Positions 1 to 8,874 of a stretch of 64,000 nt of DNA are shown one piece after another. A model generated the notes under the pieces. The model had not been told where the DNA came from and searched no databases. It worked only from the letters and a program-made list of their open reading frames with translations. Made by a program: the position numbers and the translations under genes. Position 1 is the first letter of the stretch. Each line of letters starts with the position of its first letter. Source of the DNA: CAVQCJ01 sp963771835 (GTDB lineage Bacteria > Actinomycetota > Actinomycetes > Prado026); contig CAVYVA010000004.1 in NCBI GenBank assembly GCA_963771835.1, positions 957,477 to 1,021,476 on the forward strand, in the 5' to 3' direction.

Positions 1-240
1 GGGCAGACCACCCTGATGCCCGGCATCCCCAGCGTGGGAGAACCGTGGGCGCCGTGGCTCACCTGGCTGCCCGACAACAGTGCCCTCATCGTCGCTAGCT
101 CCACCGAGAACCAGGTCCGGTTGCTCGCCTGGCGACCCGGCGACACAACGCTGCGACCAACCGTCACCCTGTCCGGCGATCCGAGCAACGTGAGCGTGGC
201 GGCCCTCAGCCCCGGGGAGACGGCCTGGAGCCAGCACTAG
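1..240 (+). CDS. C-terminal end of an unidentified protein (5' truncated by window edge)
   Basis: The reading frame is open from the first base and closes with TAG at 238-240, so this is the last 79 residues of a longer protein that begins outside the window. The visible piece contains LTWLPDNSALIVASS followed about 20 residues later by a Trp-rich strand pair, a pattern like the WD40/TolB-type beta-propeller blades found in anti-sigma or regulator-linked proteins. That resemblance is weak and no catalytic residue can be seen. A GNAT gene follows after about 140 bases that include a short hairpin repeat. Function is not assigned. Confidence 0.55.
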   Translation, partial: GQTTLMPGIPSVGEPWAPWLTWLPDNSALIVASSTENQVRLLAWRPGDTTLRPTVTLSGDPSNVSVAALSPGETAWSQH

Positions 241-320
241 CTGCTGATACGGCGTCTGGGAAGCGTCTTCTGCGGAGACTGCTGCGCATGGGTCCGCGGA
301 CCGATCGAGTACCGCTCGCC

Positions 321-342
321 GCACCGAAGTGCCGTTCACGGG
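321..342. repeat. Short double-hairpin intergenic repeat, copy 1
   Basis: GCAC-CGAA-GTGC forms a four-base-pair stem with a CGAA loop and is followed directly by CCG-TTCA-CGG, a second small stem. Four more copies lie at 61701, 61989, 62282 and 62701, all intergenic. This copy sits between the truncated first gene and the GNAT gene. Confidence 0.6.
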
Positions 343-377
343 CTCATCCACGGCCGCCCCTGGGGCTCGGGCAGGAT

Positions 378-950
378 GTGCCCGTGGAGTTGCCCCCGGC
401 CCTGCCGCGACTGCGTACGCCGCGCCTACTGCTGCGTGAATGGCGGGATCCGGACCGGGACGCGTTCGCGGCAATGAACCGGGACCCGCAGGTCATGGAG
501 TACTTCCCCGGCCCGATGCCGCGTACTGCGTCTGATGCCCTTGTCGACCGTCTGGAGGAGCTCCACGCGTCGTTGGGATACACCTTGTGGGTGGTCGAAG
601 TGATCAGCAGTCCCCGGGGTTCAACATCGTTCGCAGGCTTCACCGGGCTGCTGCCTCCGTCGTTCGACCCTCCATTTGCCCACGCCGATCCCTGTGTCGA
701 AGTGGGTTGGCGGCTGTGGCCCCAGTGGTGGGGGCTGGGCCTCGCCACCGAGGCAGCGAGGGCCAGCATCGATTACGGCTTGACCGAGGTCGGTCTGCCC
801 GAGATTGTCTCGTTCACGGTCGTGGCCAACACCAGGTCGCGGGCGGTGATGGAGCGACTCGGGATGACGGCCGTGGGCGAGTTCGACCATCCGCGTGCTC
901 AGCCGGGTGATCACTGGCGTCGCCATGTGCTGTATCGGATCCAACCATGA
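378..950 (+). CDS. GNAT-family N-acetyltransferase (RimJ/RimL type)
   Basis: The protein (about 190 residues) opens with LRTPRLLLREWRDPDRDAF, the typical N-terminus of the RimJ/RimL-like acetyltransferases that transfer acetyl from acetyl-CoA to protein N-termini or small amines. The acetyl-CoA loop region reads EVGWRLWPQWWGLGLATEAA, the usual motif A position with Gly-rich turn, and the C-terminal strand has NTRSRAVMERLGM, the standard motif B. Start choice is uncertain: GTG at 378 or GTG at 384 both place the start just before the conserved part, while a longer frame from 288 would run through the hairpin repeat at 321 and is unlikely. Substrate is unknown. Confidence 0.8.
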   Translation: MPVELPPALPRLRTPRLLLREWRDPDRDAFAAMNRDPQVMEYFPGPMPRTASDALVDRLEELHASLGYTLWVVEVISSPRGSTSFAGFTGLLPPSFDPPFAHADPCVEVGWRLWPQWWGLGLATEAARASIDYGLTEVGLPEIVSFTVVANTRSRAVMERLGMTAVGEFDHPRAQPGDHWRRHVLYRIQP

Positions 951-1525
951 CGCCGTCCGGAAGAGACCTGCCGCGCGCAGGAGTGCCGTTCTGTTCGCCG
1001 GCCCCAGCGCTCGATCCGGCATTCGGTGCGTATCCCTGTTCCGCTGCTCATCTGCGGTCCATCATGTTGAGCCGGAACCACCCCTGACCTTGCTGGGTGT
1101 TGAAACGATTCTGACGGTGCGGGGTGGATCTGGTGGCTGAGGCATTCCCAGGCAGTCGCGGAGTCTGGCTGGTCCGACCAGTGTGGCCGCCCCGGTGGGT
1201 TCTGGTCGGCGGTGTCCTTTGGCTGGTATCCGATCACATGCGGGTCGCCCGAGCTCGATCCGGAATTTCATGCGCACGAGTGGATCTTGGAGTGCGTCGC
1301 TGGCCGCGGACTGAGGTCTGGCGTCCGGACTTCGCGCCAAGGACAGACCCAGTCCTGCACCTGCTGGAGCTTCCTCGTGGCGCCTGCGCGGGAACTCCGT
1401 GTCCAGCACGGATGTCGCGCGTGCCGCTCGGACTCAAGATGGCTCCGGCGAGAGCGCCGCCCGGAAGGACCTGGCCCGAATGGATCGCGCCAGGGCGGGC
1501 CGGATTCTGAGAGGTGTGAAGGACG
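951..1525. other. 575-base stretch without a recognisable gene
   Basis: Open frames exist on both strands but their translations are rich in Arg, Pro and Ser with no motif or repeat pattern, as expected for non-coding high-GC DNA. No tRNA, repeat copy or clear promoter was found, apart from a ribosome-binding-like purine run just before 1526. Confidence 0.5.
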
Positions 1526-1888
1526 ATGGCCAAGGCGGTTGTGAGTCTGACCACGGGGCTTGAGGACCCGGAGAAAGTCACAGTGGCCTTCCTGGTCGCG
1601 GTAGGCGCGGCCGAGACCGGGCGTCAGACGCTGATGTTCCTCACGAAGGAAGCGGTCCGGCTGGTCACGGAAGGCGTCGCGGTGGGAACCGCCTGCGAGG
1701 GTTGCCCGTCGATCGAGTCGCTGATGGCGCGGTACGTCGCCGCCGGCGGTCGTTATCTGGCGTGCCCGATCTGCTTCGAGGCACGTCGGCTCGACAAGGG
1801 CATGCTGGTCGAGGGAACCGACCTTGGCGGGACGGTCCCGATGTGGCAGTGGATCGGTGATGACGCCGCCGTGACCTTCAGCTACTGA
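1526..1888 (+). CDS. DsrE-family protein
   Basis: This complete 120-residue protein has the pattern of actinobacterial DsrE/DsrF-like proteins: KVTVAFLVAVGAAETG, then TLMFLTKEAVRLV, the Cys-containing turn ACEGCPSIESL and CPICFEARRLD near the end. DsrE-like folds act in sulfur relay or as small-molecule-binding proteins. Three cysteines (CEGC and CPIC context) are present but their use is not known for this subgroup. The ATG is preceded by the purine-rich GAGGTGTGAAGGA. It stands alone, 95 bases before the large regulator gene and in the same direction. I recognise the family well; the biochemical role is open. Confidence 0.85.
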   Translation: MAKAVVSLTTGLEDPEKVTVAFLVAVGAAETGRQTLMFLTKEAVRLVTEGVAVGTACEGCPSIESLMARYVAAGGRYLACPICFEARRLDKGMLVEGTDLGGTVPMWQWIGDDAAVTFSY

Positions 1889-1982
1889 GGGGCTCCGTGC
1901 CTGGATGAGCTGCCGGAACTCGGGCTTCGTCGGGGGCGGTGGCCACATGCAGGTCCCACCTGTCCGTGGCTACTGTGTGGCT

Positions 1983-4346
1983 ATGGTCCGGCCTGTCTGG
2001 GGCGAGTTGACCTCGCAGGAGACTGCCGTGCTCGGCGCGGTGGAGAGGCGGCTGACCAACCCGGAGATAGCCGCTGAGTTCGTGATCTCGGTGCGTACCG
2101 TCGAGAGCCACATCGCTGCGTTGCGGCGCAAGTTGGGGGTCAGCAGCCGTTCCGGCCTCATAGACGTTGCGCGGGCGCGGCGCCGAGAGGCGCTGCCGCT
2201 GCCCCTGACCTCGTTCGTGGGGCGGGAGACCGAGATGGCGGAGGTGTCCGGCCTGCTGGACCGCCATCGTTGGGTCACCATCGTCGGGCCCCCGGGGTGC
2301 GGGAAGACCCGGCTCGCGCTCGAGGCCGCAGCGATCGGATCACGCTCGCCCGTCCTGGTCGAGCTGACCGGGACTCCGCGAGGTCAGGTCGCGGACGCTG
2401 TCGCCGGGGTGCTCGGCGTGGGTCGAAGCATGGACACATCGCTGACGCGCGCGCTGGCGGCGGCGCTCACGGCGCGCGGGGCTCTGCTGTTGCTCGACGG
2501 ATGCGAGCGTGTGGCACCCGATGTCAGTGTGGTCGCGCGTGAGCTCCTCTCGAGCGCCCAAGACCTTGCGGTGCTCGTGACCTCGCAGGGCCCGCTGGAC
2601 GCACCTGACGAGGTTGTCTACAGGATCCAGCCGCTCACGGGTGATCCGGATGCCGAGCGGGCGGCCGTGCGGCTCCTCCTCGACCGCGCCACCGCCGCTC
2701 GAGGCGGCCGGCCTCCGGACGATCCGGAGTCCGCCCCGCGGCTGTGTGTCGTCCTGGACGGGCTCCCGCTGGCGATCGAACTGGTCGCGGCCCGTGCACA
2801 CGACGTCTCGCTGCGACACCTTGCCGACACCATCGCAGTCGACCGGGCCCTGCTCGACGTCGCCGCACTCACGGGTGAGCGTTCGTTGGCCTCGGCGTTC
2901 GCGCGCTCATGGGACGTGCTGCCTGACGAGGACCGGCGCGTACTCACGCGGGTCTCCGCGCTGCCGGGTCGCTTCGGCCTCGACATGGTGGCTTCAGTGG
3001 CTGGCCCGACGGCGCCGGCCGTGGTCCTGCGGCTCGTCGATCGATCGATGGTCTCTGCGGACCGGACTTCCGACGGCGAGCACGCCTCCTTCGTCGTGCT
3101 GGCATCCTTGCGCCCTCTGATCCTCGCCCAAGCCGACAGCGGCGTAGTCGACCAGGTCCGCCGTGCCCACGCCGAGCACTGCCGAGACGTTCTCGACCAG
3201 CTCGCGGTCAAGGCTCGGACCGATGACTCGCGCGGTACGGCGCTGCGCGCTCGACGGTCCCTGGCTTCGGCGCCGCCGGCCCTCGACTGGAGCGCCGATC
3301 ACGATCCGGCGCTGGCCGCCCATATGGCCCGCGCGGTCGGGTTGCTGATCGAGCAGTACGGGGCGGATGCCGCGGCTGTCGCTGCGGTGGCTCGCGCCGT
3401 CCGCCGTCCCGAGGTCATGTCTGTGCTGCTCGGGCCCAACGGCGACCTCGCCGGTGAGGCCCTTCTCTTCTCCGAGGTGCTACTCGCCGGGGAACTCGCG
3501 ACCCGGCTGCTGGCTGCAGCCGGCGAAGACCCGCACACGCAGCTCGCCGGGCACCGCCTCGCAGCCTTCGTCGACTGCTACCGAGGGGCCAATGAGTCCG
3601 CTCTCGAGCACGCGGCCGTGGCCGAGGATCTGGCGGTACGACTGCATGACCCGTGGCGCCTCGCTTCGGCGCGGCAGGGCCGCGCGATGGCCGCGCAGGA
3701 CGCGGAGATCGAGCTCTCCGCCTTCCGGTCCGCTCTCGAGTCGTTTGCCGAGGTGGGTGACGCTCTCCACGTCAACAACGTTCGATACATGATGGCCATG
3801 TCGCAGATCGATTCGGGGAACCATGTGCAGGATGCCGATGAATGGGTCGTCCAGTGCCTCGCGTACGCGACCGAGACCGGGAACCGGCACGAGCTCGCCC
3901 ACGCGCTGCTCACACGTGCCCGGCTCCGGCCGGACGCCACGACTGCATCCGACGACCTCGCGGCCGCCCGAGACGTGTTCGCCGAGCTCGGTGACCTCCG
4001 ATGCCTGGCACGTGCTCACCTCGCCCTCGCCCAACACTCGGCCCCCGAAGACTCACTGTCGCTGCTACGGACGGCCGTCGAGCTCTCGGCCCACGCCGTG
4101 GCTCCCGGCGTTCACGAGAGGGCTGTCGTGGAACTCGTCCGCCTGGCATGGGAAGACGGCCGGACCAGGGAGGCCGCACTCGCGCTCGGCGAACTGATGA
4201 CCCTCATCCCGCGCGAGCAGGCACTGGCAGCCTGCCCCGAGAGCCTGCGGGACCAGATCGACATCCTGCAGCCCCAAGTGCTCGAAGGCATCGCTCGAGT
4301 CGGAACAGGCGGGTCTCCCGCGCGACCCTCTCAACCGACCACCTGA
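1983..4346 (+). CDS. LuxR-type HTH / STAND ATPase transcriptional regulator, HTH at the N-terminus
   Basis: The protein is 787 residues from ATG 1983 (an in-frame ATG at 1905 is also possible). Residues about 9-68 are a LuxR/GerE helix-turn-helix (LTSQETAVLGAVERRLTNPEIA, then SVRTVESHIAALRRKLG). Next comes a STAND/NB-ARC-like ATPase with Walker A GPPGCGKT at about 102-109, a Walker B-like ALLLLDGCERV near 167-177 and the GLPLAIELVAAR helix typical of AfsR/LAL-type ATPases. The remaining 400 residues are Ala/Leu-rich helices resembling TPR. The usual LAL proteins carry the LuxR domain at the C-terminus, so this order is reversed and closer to AfsR with the HTH swapped. It probably senses a ligand through its helical half and regulates genes not identifiable here. 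Confidence 0.85.
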   Translation: MVRPVWGELTSQETAVLGAVERRLTNPEIAAEFVISVRTVESHIAALRRKLGVSSRSGLIDVARARRREALPLPLTSFVGRETEMAEVSGLLDRHRWVTIVGPPGCGKTRLALEAAAIGSRSPVLVELTGTPRGQVADAVAGVLGVGRSMDTSLTRALAAALTARGALLLLDGCERVAPDVSVVARELLSSAQDLAVLVTSQGPLDAPDEVVYRIQPLTGDPDAERAAVRLLLDRATAARGGRPPDDPESAPRLCVVLDGLPLAIELVAARAHDVSLRHLADTIAVDRALLDVAALTGERSLASAFARSWDVLPDEDRRVLTRVSALPGRFGLDMVASVAGPTAPAVVLRLVDRSMVSADRTSDGEHASFVVLASLRPLILAQADSGVVDQVRRAHAEHCRDVLDQLAVKARTDDSRGTALRARRSLASAPPALDWSADHDPALAAHMARAVGLLIEQYGADAAAVAAVARAVRRPEVMSVLLGPNGDLAGEALLFSEVLLAGELATRLLAAAGEDPHTQLAGHRLAAFVDCYRGANESALEHAAVAEDLAVRLHDPWRLASARQGRAMAAQDAEIELSAFRSALESFAEVGDALHVNNVRYMMAMSQIDSGNHVQDADEWVVQCLAYATETGNRHELAHALLTRARLRPDATTASDDLAAARDVFAELGDLRCLARAHLALAQHSAPEDSLSLLRTAVELSAHAVAPGVHERAVVELVRLAWEDGRTREAALALGELMTLIPREQALAACPESLRDQIDILQPQVLEGIARVGTGGSPARPSQPTT

Positions 4347-4781
4347 CACGACGCTGACCAAGAGCTCAGGATCCCTGCTCGATCGTCGCAGCCCGCTCCT
4401 CGTTCGCAGCAAGCAGGCGCGAACCTAAGTGCCGTGCTGGTGCGCGTACCGCGCCAGTGTCAAGCCGAAGCCATATCGCACGGCCACGGTGCTCCGCGCT
4501 CGTGACCAGAACGGTCGGGACGGGGTCGCCCTGCAGGTCGCCGCCCTTGCCACGCTGCTCCCTGTGGCTGTGTGCGATCTGTTGGGCCTCCTAGCGATCT
4601 CTTGGACGGGTGCCGACGCGGCTTAGCCGTTCGTCATTGTCGAAGCCTGCCTCGTGCTGCTTGCCTGGCGCGGGTTGACGTCGAGGGCGTCGCGCTGCTG
4701 GTCTGGGGAGCCGCGCTTGCCGTGTCGCTGTGGACAGGCCGAGTGTGCAAGCACCCCGAGTGGTTCGTCTGAGTGCGTCGT
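4347..4781. other. 435-base stretch with hydrophobic fragments but no intact gene
   Basis: Two short plus-strand frames (4429-4626 and 4572-4772) contain hydrophobic runs such as LLPVAVCDLLGLLAIS and VALLVWGAALAVSLW. They are too short and out of register to be one membrane protein. A decayed transporter fragment is possible, but no family motif is visible. No promoter or RNA gene was found. Confidence 0.35.
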
Positions 4782-5030
4782 CTAGCCCCGTAACCGGTCC
4801 AGCAGTTGGGCGGCCAGTTCATTGAGGTCGCAGTGCTCGACCTGCACCGTGATGCCGGGCTTGACCCCAGCGAGCGCAGGCAACAAATGGTTCAGGACCT
4901 GCTCGGCCGTCGCGGGCATCCGGTGCCCACGGGTGGTGAGCTTCGTCCACTGGTCGTGGTCCTTGAAGTACCGCTCAACACCGGAGTGGATGCCCAAGGT
5001 GATCAGGTAGCAGTCATTGGTAAGTCTCAC
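4782..5030 (-). CDS. Small hypothetical protein
   Basis: The last 82 codons of this frame have protein-like composition: TNDCYLITLGIHSGVERYF, then PATAEQVLNHLLPALAGV and a closing amphipathic helix NELAAQLLDRLRG. A GTG at 5030 is the most likely start. The frame runs open to 5153, but the extra N-terminal part is Pro/Arg/Ser-rich and looks non-coding. I do not recognise a family. It is not clearly linked to its neighbours, and it could be the remains of a larger gene. Confidence 0.4.
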   Translation of the reverse strand: MRLTNDCYLITLGIHSGVERYFKDHDQWTKLTTRGHRMPATAEQVLNHLLPALAGVKPGITVQVEHCDLNELAAQLLDRLRG

Positions 5031-5255
5031 CGAACCAGTCGACCACACGGCCCCTCCAGGGGCCCGCGACGGCGTCGAAGGCTGCCGGCCTCCTGTTCGC
5101 CCGTTGACCTGTTGACGCGGCTTGAGCGGACAGACATCACCGGAGTCCCACAAGCCCTGGATCTATCCTGCTGCTCGGGCTGTCGCATGACACAGGCCGG
5201 CACGCTGCCCCCTGCAGACGCGGGTGAGTCCGGCCCAACCGGGTCGATCGCTCCG

Positions 5256-5630
5256 TCAGCGGATGCCGCTGTCTACTGTGATCGTCACACCGGCCAGCCC
5301 TTCCTGGGGGACGCGCACCACCTGGATGGCCGAGGCCCGCAGTCCACCGGACTCGGTCGCCGTGAGCGTGTACGTGCCTGCGGGCAAGGTCAGCGAGAAC
5401 GAGCCGTCCGACCCCGACCGAGCTTCGGCGACCCGAGCGTCACCCTGTGACGCGACCACGTCTGCGCCCACGACGCGGAAGGCGGGGCACGGGGAGTCCA
5501 ACCGCTCGACCGGGCAACCTGGGGCGGCGAGCACCGTTCCTCGCACCATGACGGCGGTACCTCCACGGACACCGTGAGCGCACCCGGTCAGGAGCACGAG
5601 CACGACGAGGGCCACAGCGAGGCGTCTCAC
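5256..5630 (-). CDS. Putative lipoprotein with carboxypeptidase-regulatory-like domain
   Basis: A GTG start gives a 124-residue protein with a signal peptide MRRLAVALVVLVLLTGC, whose LTGC is a lipobox with the lipid-modified Cys at residue 17. The mature part has a CarboxypepD_reg-like beta-sandwich pattern: VRGTVLAAPGCP, then GADVVASQGDARVAEARSG and SDGSFSLTLPAGTYTLTATE. Such domains are common in exported proteins as accessory or adhesion modules. Two further cysteines (CPVERLDSPCP) may form a disulfide. It probably sits on the outer face of the membrane. No partner is obvious. Confidence 0.7.
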   Translation of the reverse strand: MRRLAVALVVLVLLTGCAHGVRGGTAVMVRGTVLAAPGCPVERLDSPCPAFRVVGADVVASQGDARVAEARSGSDGSFSLTLPAGTYTLTATESGGLRASAIQVVRVPQEGLAGVTITVDSGIR

Positions 5631-5702
5631 GGCGAGTTCGACGGGCTGCGGCCGCCCTCAGTTCCGTCACCGGACGCGTGCGCGCCGACGACGTCGCAAC
5701 GG

Positions 5703-6010
5703 CTACTGAGCGGGGCGCCACGCGGTGAACGAGTGAATCTCCCAGCCGCAGTGGTGGTGCCACGCAGTCGTGGTGTGCCTCGGGTCCCAGAAGACGAAGC
5801 CCTGGATGTCCACCAATGTCCCGCCCGGCGGGACCTTCGGCGCCCAGCCCTTGGCCCGGAAGCTCGCGTCGAGCTCTACGTGGATCGCGTTCAGATCGGC
5901 GGGCAGCTTCCCCACCATCGACGGGTCGATGAGAGCACACGTCCGGTCGCCGTCGCTGTTGATCTTGCTGCACTTGGAGGACTGCACGCGGTGGAGGTCC
6001 ACCAGAGTGG
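5703..6010 (-). pseudogene. 3' portion of an unidentified gene, 5' end lost
   Basis: The final 95 or so codons look protein-like: CSKINSDGDRTCALIDPSMV, NAIHVELDASFRAKGW, VDIQGFVFWDPRHTTTAWHH and GWEIHSFTAWRP, ending with TAG. The closing pattern (WD..HTTTAWH..GWEIH..TAW) resembles small OB-fold-like actinobacterial proteins of unknown function. Upstream of about 6010 the frame continues through a 7-base tandem repeat into Arg/Ser-rich non-coding translation, and no start or signal peptide is seen. The gene appears to have lost its 5' part at or near the repeat. A genuine short gene with an unrecognised start is the alternative. Confidence 0.4.
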
Positions 6011-6038
6011 GGACACCGGACACCGGACACCGGACACC
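6011..6038. repeat. Four tandem copies of a 7-base unit
   Basis: GGACACC is repeated four times in direct tandem. The unit length is not a multiple of three, so copy-number change would shift any frame crossing it. It lies exactly between two broken gene pieces facing away from each other's intact ends. Confidence 0.8.
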
Positions 6039-6041
6039 GAG

Positions 6042-6300
6042 CCGCCCGACCCCGGCCACGCCGAGCTGCGCTGGAGCGACGACTACGCGCAGCGGCTCGG
6101 GTTCCTGCTGCGGACCAGGGTCGCGATCGCACTGCCCGGGGGGGTCGGCACGCTGGCGGCGGCTGCTGGAGTCGTTCGGGCGCGAGCTGGTCGTCGACGA
6201 GCGTGACCTCTTCGTCGCGGTGCATGTCGAGGACGTGGACGGTGTAGTGCCCGCCGTGCGTGCGCTCATCGACCGGCTCGCGTCGGCCCGGGCCTCCCAA
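6042..6300 (+). pseudogene. Fragment of a LOG / lysine-decarboxylase-like nucleotide phosphoribohydrolase
   Basis: One frame reads RWSDDYAQRLGFLLRTRVAIALPGGVGTLA, with the PGGxGT signature of LOG-family (cytokinin-activating-type) proteins that release base from nucleoside 5'-monophosphates. A second frame continues with LLESFGRELVVDERDLFVAV, HVEDVDGVVPAVRALI, which resembles the C-terminal end of the same family. The N-terminal Rossmann half is absent, and the roughly 40 residues normally between PGGxGT and the C-terminal helix are also missing. I infer a gene eroded by 5' loss, an internal deletion and a frame change. It is not expected to be functional. Confidence 0.4.
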
Positions 6301-6563
6301 CGCTCAGATCGCTCCGTTCTGGGAGATCTCGGCCACCGCGTGAGGTCCGTCGACGACCGGCTTGCGCTCCGGTGCTGTTCACCCGTACGGCCGAACACGC
6401 TCGCGCGCCGGGCAGCCAAGCCGGTTACAGGGGGTGGACGGGCGATCACTCTGGGGGCAGGCTAGCCCGCACAGCAGCGCGGCCACGGAGGAGGACTCAT
6501 GCACCTCGCCCCCACCCCCGACGTCGCCGCCGACGAGCCCAGCACCTGCCGGGCGACCTGACC

Positions 6564-8238
6564 ATGGACAGCTCGGGGGAGCACGTCGACGTCCTCGTCG
6601 TCGGGTCGGGCTTCGGGGGTTCGGTCACCGCCCGGCGGTTCGCCGAGGGCGGCCGCAGCGTCGTCGTGATGGAGCGCGGCCGTCCGTACCCGCCCGGCTC
6701 CTTCGCCCGGTCGCCGGCCGACATGGCCCGCAACTTCTGGGACCCCAGCGAGGGCCTGCACGGTCTGTTCGACATCTGGTCGTTCCGCGACTTCGAGGCG
6801 GTGATCTCCAGCGGCCTCGGCGGCGGCTCGCTGATCTACGCCAACGTGCTGCTGCGCAAGGACGAGAAGTGGTTCGTGCGCGACGCACCGGCCGGCGACG
6901 GGTACGAGACCTGGCCGATCACCCGCGCCGACCTCGACCCGTACTACGACCGGGCCGAGCGCGCGCTGGACGCGCAGCGATTCCCCAAGGGCAAGCCCGG
7001 CTACGAGGTATCCCGCAAGACGCAGCTGCTCGAGGACGCCGGCGTACGGCTCGGCTACACCGCGCAGCAGCCGCCGCTCGCGGTGACGTTCTCGGTCGGC
7101 GGCGCCGCTCCCGCGCCCGGCACGCCCATCCCGCTCCCGGACTACGGGAACCTGCACGGACGCCCGCGCATGAGCTGCCTGCTGTGCGGGGAGTGCGATC
7201 TCGGCTGCAACTACGGCAGCAAGAACACGCTCGACCACACGTACCTGTCGGCGGCGAAGCACGCCGGGGCGGACATCCGCACCCTGCACGAGGTGCGCTC
7301 GATCACGCCACTGGCAGGCGGCGGCTACGACGTCGGCTACGTCGTGCACCAGCCGGACGTCCAGGCCGCCGTCGCCACGCTCGAGCAGCACACGATCACG
7401 TGCGACCGGTTGGTGCTCGGCGCGGGCACGTTGGGATCGACGTTCCTGCTGCTGCGCAACCGCGCCGCGCTCCCGGGTCTGTCCAGACGCCTCGGGCACC
7501 GGTTCAGCGGCAACGGCGACCTGCTCGGTTTCATGCTGGGCGCGCCGCTGCCTGCGCTGGGGAGCGCGCACGCGCCGGTGATCACCACGGCGGTCCGTGT
7601 CCCGGACGCGGCGGACGGCGCGGACGGCGCGCAGGGCCGTGGGTTCTACGTCGAGGATGCCGGCTACCCGGGATTCACCGAGTGGCTGGTCGAGGCAGCC
7701 GGCGTCGGCGGCCAGGCGAGACGGCTGGTGGCTGCGGGTCTGCGACTGGTGCGCGAGCACCTGACCCACCACACCGACCACGAGATCGGCAGACGTGGTC
7801 TCGGACCTGCTCGGCACGGGTGCGAAGTCCGCCGGGGCCATGCCGATGCTCGCGATGGGCCGGGACATCCCGGACGGCCTGATGTCGGTCGAGGACGACC
7901 ACCTGCAGATCGACCACTACCCGCGGTCCAGCCAGGAGTACTTCGCGCACGTCGGCGAGGTGATGGCCGCGCTCGTCTCCGAGATGGGCGGGCACTTCGA
8001 CGAGAACCCGTTGACGCGGCTGTCACGGGTGGTGACTGTGCACCCGCTCGGCGGTGCGTCGATGGGCGCCGACGCGACGACCGGGGTGGTGGACGCGTGG
8101 GGCGAGGTGTTCGAGCACCCGGGCCTGTACGTCGCCGACGGGGCCGCCATGCCCGGCCCGGTCGGCGCGAACCCGTCGCTGACGATCGCCGCGTTCGCCG
8201 AACGCCTCGCGGAGCACGTCCTGGAGGGCGCGTCATGA
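6564..8238 (+). CDS. GMC-family FAD oxidoreductase (cholesterol-oxidase-like), frameshifted
   Basis: First gene of an eight-gene coupled operon. Read across one +1 shift near 7790 it gives about 557 residues. The FAD-binding GSGFGG is at residues 14-19, followed by the glycine-rich SSGLGGGSLIYANV loop. A cysteine cluster CLLCGECDLGC marks the subfamily related to ChoD-type cholesterol oxidases and long-chain GMC enzymes. The C-terminal half supplies VTVHPLGGASMG with the catalytic His and GANPSLTIAA with the matching Asn. Such enzymes oxidise a secondary or primary alcohol of a sterol, terpenoid or lipid with FAD. Because both halves keep all family motifs, the frame break looks like a base-call insertion and not decay. 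Substrate is inferred from family only. Confidence 0.85.
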
Positions 8239-8874
8239 CCGGGACGACCAGCCTGGAGTTCACCGAGGAGATGAAGGGCTTCGTCACCCTCGACGAGAGC
8301 GACCCCCAGCGTGGCTACGACCAGGGACGCCAGGACGGCACCGGGTTGATGTTCCACCTGACGATCCGGACCGAGGACGTGGACACGTTCGTCGCGCAGC
8401 CGGAGCACGAGGCCGCGGCCGCGGGCTACGTGGACTGCGACGCGTTCGGCGGGCAGCGTCCGGTCGAGCAGGGGGTCTTCAACCTGTTCGTCGGCGACCG
8501 GCCGGACCACCGGAAGATGCTGTACCGCCTGTTCTTCACCGACTCGGTCGGGCACCCGCTGACGCTGAGCGGCTTCAAGGACGTCCGCGACGACCCGGGG
8601 TTCGACGTCTGGCGGGACACCTCGACCCTGTTCACGACGATCTACGGCGGTCACGTCCAGCCGGCCGACGAGGCGTCCGCGCGGGTGGTGGCGGCGGGCA
8701 TCATCACGATCCACATCCCGGACTTCGCCAAGCAGCTGACGACGTTCCGGGTCTCCGGGCCCGGTGCTCGGCGCCATCCCGGGCGGGCTGGAGAAGTTCG
8801 GCCGGCTGTTCCTCGGACAGCTCTGGGCGGTGTACGGCCGGCACCTGTCCGCGGCGGCGGACCCCGAGCCGTGA
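8235..8874 (+). CDS. GMC-companion protein (separate copy of a domain often fused to GMC oxidoreductases), frameshifted
   Basis: The ATG overlaps the GMC stop codon (ATGA). The product, about 212 residues after correcting one +1 shift near 8760, begins EFTEEMKGFVTLDESDPQRGY and contains GTGLMFHLTIRTEDVDTF, KMLYRLFFTDSVGHPLTLSGFK as two adjacent blocks and DFAKQLTTFRV near the end. I recognise this as the middle segment of very large GMC-hydrolase fusion proteins, where it lies between the oxidoreductase and an alpha/beta hydrolase. Here it is its own gene, and the hydrolase is two genes downstream. Its biochemical role is unknown; a lipid-presenting or subunit-bridging role is plausible. No signal peptide is present. 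Confidence 0.75.

Noticed and set aside
4429..4772. Cation-transporter pseudogene
   Set aside because: Hydrophobic fragments are present in two frames, but no metal-binding or family motif could be found.
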